Shown: positions 59,576 through 64,000 of the stretch, in pieces
How positions within the stretch are numbered: the first letter of the stretch is position 1
How the letters are laid out: each line of letters starts with the position of its first letter
NCBI RefSeq assembly: GCF_002887815.1
Contig: NZ_PDHO01000013.1
Span: 84,205-148,204 of the forward strand
Source of the DNA: Mycobacterium sp. ENV421
GTDB taxonomy: Bacteria; Actinomycetota; Actinomycetes; Mycobacteriales; Mycobacteriaceae
Direction of reading: 5' to 3'
Length of the DNA: 64,000 nt
Made by a program: the position numbers and the translations under genes
The notes under the pieces: model-generated
Told to the model about the DNA's origin: nothing
The model's input: only the letters and a program-made list of their open reading frames with translations
Databases searched by the model: none

Positions 59576-62012
59576 CCGGGTCGTAGATGGCCTTGAGCGA
59601 CACGGTGATCGGATAGATCTGACCGCCGACGTTGACCGCGTAGGAACCCGAGCGCACCCAGTCGGGTGTGACGACGGTGTCGTCGGTCGAGCGGACGTAA
59701 CCCAGCCCCACGCACGCACCGGTAGTGGCACCCCATGCCGCCGAGCTGACCTGTCCGGCGACGGCGCCGTCGCGCAGGATCAGTTCGCCGCCCCACAGCA
59801 TCGGGTCGGGCGAGTCGACGGAGAAGCTGACCACCCGCCTGCGGGGACCTTCGGCCTTGGCCTTCTCCACGGCCGCCCGGCCGAGGAAGTCGACATCGGT
59901 GGACAGCTTGCAGGCGAACAGCAGTCCGGCCTCCACCGGACTGTCGTTCGGCGTCAGTTCCCGGCCGAACGCCCGATAGCCCTTCTCCAAGCGCAGCGAC
60001 TCGATCGCGTAGTAGCCGCCGCGGGCGATCCCGTATTTCTCACCTGCTGCCAGCAGGTCTTCGTAGACGCCGACCGCGAACTCGGTAGGAACGTATAGCT
60101 CCCAACCCAATTCGCCGACATAGGTGATCCGGGTGGCGCGCACGGTGGCGTAGCCCAGCGAGATGACCTGGCTGGTGGCGAACGGGAATGCGGCGTCGGA
60201 GAGGTCGGCGTCGGTGAGCTCGCCGAGCAGCTCGCGTGACTTCGGGCCCATCACGCCGAAGACCGCCATCGACGATGTGACGTCGACGAGTTCGGCGTGC
60301 GCCCCGGCGGGCAGGTTCTTGCGGATGTGGTCCTTGTCCCGTTCGGTGGTCGCTGCGCTACTGACGATCAGGAACTCCTGCGGCCCGGTTCGGGTGACCG
60401 TGACGTCGGATTCGTAGGTGCCGCGTTCGTTGAGCATCCCGGTGTACACCGATTTGCCCACCGGCACAGCCACATCGGCGGTGCACAGCCATTGCAGACC
60501 AGCCTCGGCTCCGGGCCCGGCGAGTACGTATTTGGAGAACGACGTCTGATCGAAGACTGTGGCGGCGGTGCGGGTGCTGACCTGTTCGGCCGCCGACCAC
60601 GGCAGCCAGTTCTGCTTACCCCAGGAATATTCGATGACCGGCTCGTTGCCCGGAGGTGCGAAGAAGTTCGCCCGCTCCCAGCCCATTCGGCTGCCGAAGT
60701 TGGCTCCCGCCGCCGCGAGCAGATGGTGCACCGGGGAACGGCGGAACGGCCGCGCCGTCGCCAGTTCCCGGTTCGGCCAGGGGATTTCGTAGTGCACACC
60801 GAGGATCTCGGCGACTCGGTCATGCAACCAGGCCACGTTGCCGTTGAACGGTGCGAAGCGACGGATGTCGACGCCGGTGAGGTCGGTGGTGGGGGAGCCG
60901 TTGACGATCCATTCCGCCAGTGCGCGGCCCGCACCGCCGGCGGAGGCGATGCCCACCGAGTTGAATCCCGCGCCGACGAAGAAATTGGCGCACTCGGGAG
61001 CCTCGCCGAGGATGAACTGGTTGTCCGGGGTGAAACTCTCCGGGCCGTTGTACAGCTTCTTGAGGCCGGTGTGCTCGAGTGCGGGAAGCCGCAACAGCGC
61101 GTTGTCCATCAGGATCTCGAAGTGCTCCCAATCCTCGTCGAGCAGCTGGAACTCGAACGGGTAGGGGATCTTGTCGGGGGCCACCCACGGCTTGGCTTCC
61201 GGCTCGAACCCACCGATGACCAGCCCGCCGACCTCCTCCTTGAAGTAGGTGTAGCCGTCGGGATCACGCAGGATCGGCAGATCAGGATGGACGCCGGCAA
61301 TGGTTTCGGTGACCACGTAGAAGTGTTCGGCGGAATACAGCGGCACGTTGACGCCCGCCAGTGCGCCGATCGCCTTGGCCCACTGGCCTGCGCAGTTGAC
61401 CACGATTTCGGCTTCGATGTCGCCGGCGTCGGTGCGGACTCCGGTCACGCGGCCGTCCGCGGTGAGCACGTCGAGCACGCGAACGTGTTCCAACACCTTG
61501 GCGCCGCGCTGACGTGCACCCTTGGCCAAAGCCATCGTCAGGTCGGTCGGATTGGCCTTTCCGTCGGCGGGCAGCCAGATCGCGCCCACCAAGTCGTCGA
61601 CCCGCATCACCGGGTAGCGTTCGAAAGCCTCTTCCGGACTGAGCAGTTCGCAGTCGAGCTGATAAGCGGCAGCATTGGCCGCAGTGCGGCGAAGCTGGAT
61701 CATCCGGTCTTCGCTGCGCGCCACCGTCACCCCGCCGCACTGCTTGTAGCCCGCGCTCAGCCCGGTCTCCGTCTCCAGTTCGGCGTACAGCTGGGTGGAG
61801 TACTGGACCAGCCTGGTGCCACTCTCCGATGCGCGCAGCTGACCGACCAAACCCGCTGCATGCCAGGTGGTTCCGCACGACAGCTGGCCCTGTTCGAGCA
61901 GCACCACGTCGGTGTGACCCAGTTTGGTCAGGTGGTAGGCGACGCTGGTGCCGATGACGCCGCCGCCGATGATGACGACGTGGGCACGGTCGGGCAATGA
62001 TGGGGTCGACAT
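59556..62012 (-). CDS. Dimethylglycine/sarcosine dehydrogenase-like flavoprotein with GcvT domain
   Basis: The 818-residue protein has an FAD-binding DAO domain (about 10-400: HVVIIGGGVIGTSVAYHL, GQLSCGTTWHAAGLVGQLRA with a His for covalent FAD as in DMGDH, IVVNCAGQWAKAIG) and a C-terminal aminomethyltransferase (GcvT) region (about 430-818) with VMGPKSRELLGEL, YVGELGWELYVPTEFAVGVY and EAGLLFACKLSTDVDFLGR. It demethylates N-methyl glycine derivatives and transfers the C1 unit to folate in homologues. It starts 16 bases after the phosphotransferase ends, so it is in the same operon. Confidence 0.9.
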   Translation of the reverse strand: MSTPSLPDRAHVVIIGGGVIGTSVAYHLTKLGHTDVVLLEQGQLSCGTTWHAAGLVGQLRASESGTRLVQYSTQLYAELETETGLSAGYKQCGGVTVARSEDRMIQLRRTAANAAAYQLDCELLSPEEAFERYPVMRVDDLVGAIWLPADGKANPTDLTMALAKGARQRGAKVLEHVRVLDVLTADGRVTGVRTDAGDIEAEIVVNCAGQWAKAIGALAGVNVPLYSAEHFYVVTETIAGVHPDLPILRDPDGYTYFKEEVGGLVIGGFEPEAKPWVAPDKIPYPFEFQLLDEDWEHFEILMDNALLRLPALEHTGLKKLYNGPESFTPDNQFILGEAPECANFFVGAGFNSVGIASAGGAGRALAEWIVNGSPTTDLTGVDIRRFAPFNGNVAWLHDRVAEILGVHYEIPWPNRELATARPFRRSPVHHLLAAAGANFGSRMGWERANFFAPPGNEPVIEYSWGKQNWLPWSAAEQVSTRTAATVFDQTSFSKYVLAGPGAEAGLQWLCTADVAVPVGKSVYTGMLNERGTYESDVTVTRTGPQEFLIVSSAATTERDKDHIRKNLPAGAHAELVDVTSSMAVFGVMGPKSRELLGELTDADLSDAAFPFATSQVISLGYATVRATRITYVGELGWELYVPTEFAVGVYEDLLAAGEKYGIARGGYYAIESLRLEKGYRAFGRELTPNDSPVEAGLLFACKLSTDVDFLGRAAVEKAKAEGPRRRVVSFSVDSPDPMLWGGELILRDGAVAGQVSSAAWGATTGACVGLGYVRSTDDTVVTPDWVRSGSYAVNVGGQIYPITVSLKAIYDPANERVR

Positions 62013-62028
62013 GTGTTCCTATCGGTCG

Positions 62029-62949
62029 TCAGTCGGGTGCCTGGGCATCGGCGAGCAGGCGGGGGAAATCTGGCCCGCGGAACTCGGCGACCGCCGACTC
62101 ATAGCGTTCCATCGCCCATTCCCAGAAGTCGAAATCCAGTGTGCTGGTGGCATTCTGAATGCACCCCCACAATGTCCAGCCGTACTTGCCGACGATCCCC
62201 TGCAGGCGGGATCGCGCTGTCTTGTGTCGTAGCCGACGGCCGTAGTACGCGCTGACCAGTTCGTCGAGCTGATCGGTGGACAGTCCGCACTCGGCCCAGA
62301 TGTTGCCGAGTTCGAAGCAGGGATCGTTGTTGCCGGAGTACTCGTAGTCGATCAGCCACACCTTGCTGCCGTCGTCCACGAAGTTCCCGGCGAGTAGATC
62401 GTTGTTGCACGGAACGGTCGCGTGTTCGCCGATGCCGAGGATGCGCTTCATCGCCTGGAACTCGCGGGTGAAGTACAGATAGTCGGTCGGTATCCGGAAC
62501 CCGCGCTCCAGAACGACTTTCAAGTAGCCGGGTTGTAGTTCGAACATGTCGAAGCGGTCGCGGAAGCGCGGACCGGCGTGCAGAGTGCGGCATCCCTGCG
62601 CGACCCTGGCCAAGACGTCGGGGCGCTGAAAGTCCGCGTTGGTCAGCGTGGCGCCTTCGAGAAAGCCGACCAGCAGGATGCCGAGGTCGGGTCGATAGTC
62701 GATCACCGGCGCTCCGACGCCGGCCTTCTCCGCCGCGGCGCTGTTGTAGTACTCGTTGTCCCGGTCGATGCCGAGCAGGTCGGTGGACGTGACGCTGCAC
62801 CGGGCGACGTAAGTCCCTGCCTGCGTGGTGATCTTGATGTTGCGGTTGGTGAGGCCGCCGTGGAGTTCTTCGATCTGGCGGGGTTGTCCAGCCAGCGCCG
62901 GCAGCTGATCCAGCAGCGCATCCAGTTCCGGATCGGAAATGAACGGCAT
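62029..62949 (-). CDS. Choline/ethanolamine kinase-like phosphotransferase
   Basis: The 306-residue protein belongs to the choline kinase/APH fold: ELHGGLTNRNIKITTQAGTYVAR with the nucleotide-binding loop, LLVGFLEGATLTNADF, and the catalytic segment VPCNNDLLAGNFVDD then WLIDYEYSGNNDPCFELGN. Catalytic D184 and N189 and the DYE metal motif (D201) are kept, but the usual HND is N182-N183-D184 (His to Asn). A substrate such as a small amino alcohol is likely. It is the first gene of a two-gene operon, divergent from the HAD gene. Confidence 0.87.
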   Translation of the reverse strand: MPFISDPELDALLDQLPALAGQPRQIEELHGGLTNRNIKITTQAGTYVARCSVTSTDLLGIDRDNEYYNSAAAEKAGVGAPVIDYRPDLGILLVGFLEGATLTNADFQRPDVLARVAQGCRTLHAGPRFRDRFDMFELQPGYLKVVLERGFRIPTDYLYFTREFQAMKRILGIGEHATVPCNNDLLAGNFVDDGSKVWLIDYEYSGNNDPCFELGNIWAECGLSTDQLDELVSAYYGRRLRHKTARSRLQGIVGKYGWTLWGCIQNATSTLDFDFWEWAMERYESAVAEFRGPDFPRLLADAQAPD

Positions 62950-62989
62950 GAGGGCATCCTTGCGGAGAAGTGTGTCGCGCGTAAAAGAC

Positions 62990-62995
62990 TAGACT
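62990..62995 (+). promoter_or_regulatory. Candidate -10 of the HAD gene
   Basis: TAGACT at 62990-62995 ends eight bases before the GTG at 63004, fitting a leaderless start. The whole divergent gap is 54 bases and must also hold the reverse promoter. Confidence 0.4.
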
Positions 62996-63003
62996 ATTGA
63001 CTT

Positions 63004-63768
63004 GTGGCTGTGCCAGTGTTTGACTCGGCCGTGCCGATCTGTCCGGATGCCCGTCTGGCTCGCGAGATAATCACCGGCTGGGCCGCCGGCCCGCAGCCCG
63101 CGGTGATTTTCGACTTCAACGGCACGTTGTCCGATGACGAGCCGATCCTGTTCCGTATCTTCAGCGAGCTGTTCGGTGAGCACCTGAACTGGGACTTGAG
63201 CCAGCAGGACTATGACCGGCACCTGCTGGGCCACAGCGACCGCGAGATCGTCGAGAAGGCTTTGGAGATCACTGGGAAGATCACCGGCGCCGACGGTCAC
63301 GACGTCGACAGGCTGCTCGAACTGCGCAAGCACCGGTACCGCGACCTCGTCGCCGGTGACAACCCGATTCGGCCCGAGACGGTACGGCTGGTGCAGTTGT
63401 TGGCCGAACACGAGGTGCCGATGGCCATCGTCACCGGGGCGCAGCGCGACGATGTTCGGGCGGTTTTGGAAAGCAGCCCGGTCGGTGAGCTCATCCGGGT
63501 GGTCGTCGCCGAGGAGGATGTCACGAGCGGCAAGCCGGATCCAGAGGGGTTTTTGTCCGGTGCTGCCCAACTCGGTTGTGCACCAACACAGATCGTGGTT
63601 TTCGAAGATTCGGTACCCGGGGTGCGCGGTGCCCTCGCGGCCGGGATGAGCTGCGTAGCAGTGGCGCCCGAGCCCAGCGACGAACTCGCCGCTGTGGCCC
63701 CGGCGATCGTTGCGCGGCTGTCGGTCGACATCGTCGAGCACATCTTGCCGTCGTTGCGCGGCCGCTAA
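63004..63768 (+). CDS. HAD-superfamily phosphatase-like protein with D-x-N motif
   Basis: The 254-residue HAD hydrolase has motif I VIFDFNGTLSDDEP with nucleophile D37; the second Asp of the usual DxD is N39. Motif II is IVTGAQRDD, motif III SGKPDPEGF and motif IV VVFEDSVPGVRGA. The cap lies between I and II. The missing Asp resembles phosphonatase-like or other non-phosphatase HAD members, so mechanism may differ. Divergent from a kinase-like gene whose product it might act against. GTG at 63004 is the start. Confidence 0.88.
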   Translation: MAVPVFDSAVPICPDARLAREIITGWAAGPQPAVIFDFNGTLSDDEPILFRIFSELFGEHLNWDLSQQDYDRHLLGHSDREIVEKALEITGKITGADGHDVDRLLELRKHRYRDLVAGDNPIRPETVRLVQLLAEHEVPMAIVTGAQRDDVRAVLESSPVGELIRVVVAEEDVTSGKPDPEGFLSGAAQLGCAPTQIVVFEDSVPGVRGALAAGMSCVAVAPEPSDELAAVAPAIVARLSVDIVEHILPSLRGR

Positions 63769-64000
63769 TTGTCCGTTGGTGGTGCTTTCGGCTGAAAGGG
63801 TTGGTACCACTTCCAGTCGGCGCGTTCGCCGGTCGGTCCGGGACAGGGCGGAACGCCAGGAGGCGGGTGGTTCGGTGGTCGGGCCAGTGACCCTGATGTG
63901 AGGGGTTCGCCGTCGCTGTCGAGGACGGTGAGTTGGTGTGCGGGCCCGGTGATGGTGATGTCGCCGTGGTGGTGTGCTCGGTGGTGAAAGGGGCACAGCA
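63765..64000 (-). CDS. DUF222/HNH endonuclease-like protein, C-terminal part (13E12-type)
   Basis: The reverse frame, open to the window edge, gives LCPFHHRAHHHGDITITGPA, HQLTVLDSDGEPLTSG and a Pro-rich end with DWKWYQPFQPKA. The Cys/His pattern is the end of an HNH nuclease as in DUF222/13E12-repeat proteins, which are multicopy in mycobacteria. The stop overlaps the HAD stop by four bases. Only 77 codons are inside the window, so integrity cannot be judged. Confidence 0.72.
   Translation of the reverse strand, partial: LCPFHHRAHHHGDITITGPAHQLTVLDSDGEPLTSGSLARPPNHPPPGVPPCPGPTGERADWKWYQPFQPKAPPTDN

Overview
This window is chromosomal DNA from a mycobacterium, most likely a rapid-growing Mycolicibacterium-type species. 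The evidence is high GC with GTG starts, F420-dependent oxidoreductases, cutinase-like (Culp) proteins, a complete ESX-4 type VII secretion locus, rmlB with mycobacterial sequence, and the block infA-rpmJ-rpsM-rpsK-rpsD-rpoA-rplQ-truA ... rplM-rpsI-glmM-glmS-nnr-gadB. No rRNA, tRNA, CRISPR array, prophage or complete insertion sequence was seen.

Layout. (1) 1-2.7 kb: eno (3' end), an FtsB/DivIC-like division protein, DUF501 and ppx/gppA, all forward. (2) 2.7-11.7 kb, reverse: a DUF4383 membrane protein, a 34-residue metallothionein-like peptide, and the collinear potassium operon (27-residue membrane peptide)-kdpF-A-B-C-D-E. (3) 11.9-19.5 kb: a degenerate LysA-like pseudoenzyme, rmlB, three tandem F420-type oxidoreductases, and a two-component pair made of a cNMP-domain histidine kinase and a response regulator fused to a thioredoxin-reductase-like flavoprotein. 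(4) 19.6-24.4 kb, forward: the ribosomal protein/RNA polymerase alpha operon, with several RNA hairpins and one good pseudoknot candidate. (5) 24.4-28.9 kb: four tandem cutinase-family genes, a DMT exporter and a divergent CGNR zinc-finger regulator. (6) 28.95-38.1 kb: ESX-4 (eccB4, mycP4, eccD4, eccC4, an Rv3446c-like protein, esxU, esxT), closed by a strong hairpin. (7) 38.2-43.9 kb: a GAF regulator with aldehyde and alcohol dehydrogenases, an acetyltransferase and a thioesterase. (8) 44.1-52.9 kb: rplM-rpsI, a secreted protein, glmM, an EspC-like/WXG-like pair, an F420-type oxidoreductase, a hydrolase-like protein without the nucleophile serine, and glmS. (9) 52.9-64 kb: a peroxiredoxin/TetR/DUF4440 group, nnr, gadB, an RclA-like flavoprotein divergent from a Ddn-like reductase, a flavoprotein/kinase pair divergent from a HAD phosphatase-like gene, and the 3' end of a DUF222/HNH (13E12-type) gene.

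How the genes work together. GlmS and GlmM make the amino-sugar precursor and RmlB the rhamnose precursor of the cell wall. The kdp operon supplies high-affinity potassium uptake with its own sensor and regulator. ESX-4 is a complete secretion machine with its substrate pair, next to secreted cutinase-family enzymes. From recalled M. tuberculosis gene order, the eno-to-kdp block and the rmlB-to-gadB block lie far apart in that species (about Rv1023-Rv1031 and Rv3432c-Rv3464), so their join near 12 kb marks a rearrangement.

The least conventional material is in small or hidden elements: two peptides of 27 and 34 residues, the rpsD-rpoA pseudoknot, a terminator-like hairpin inside the start of truA, helically phased repeats before the aldehyde dehydrogenase, and several pseudoenzyme-like proteins with altered catalytic residues.
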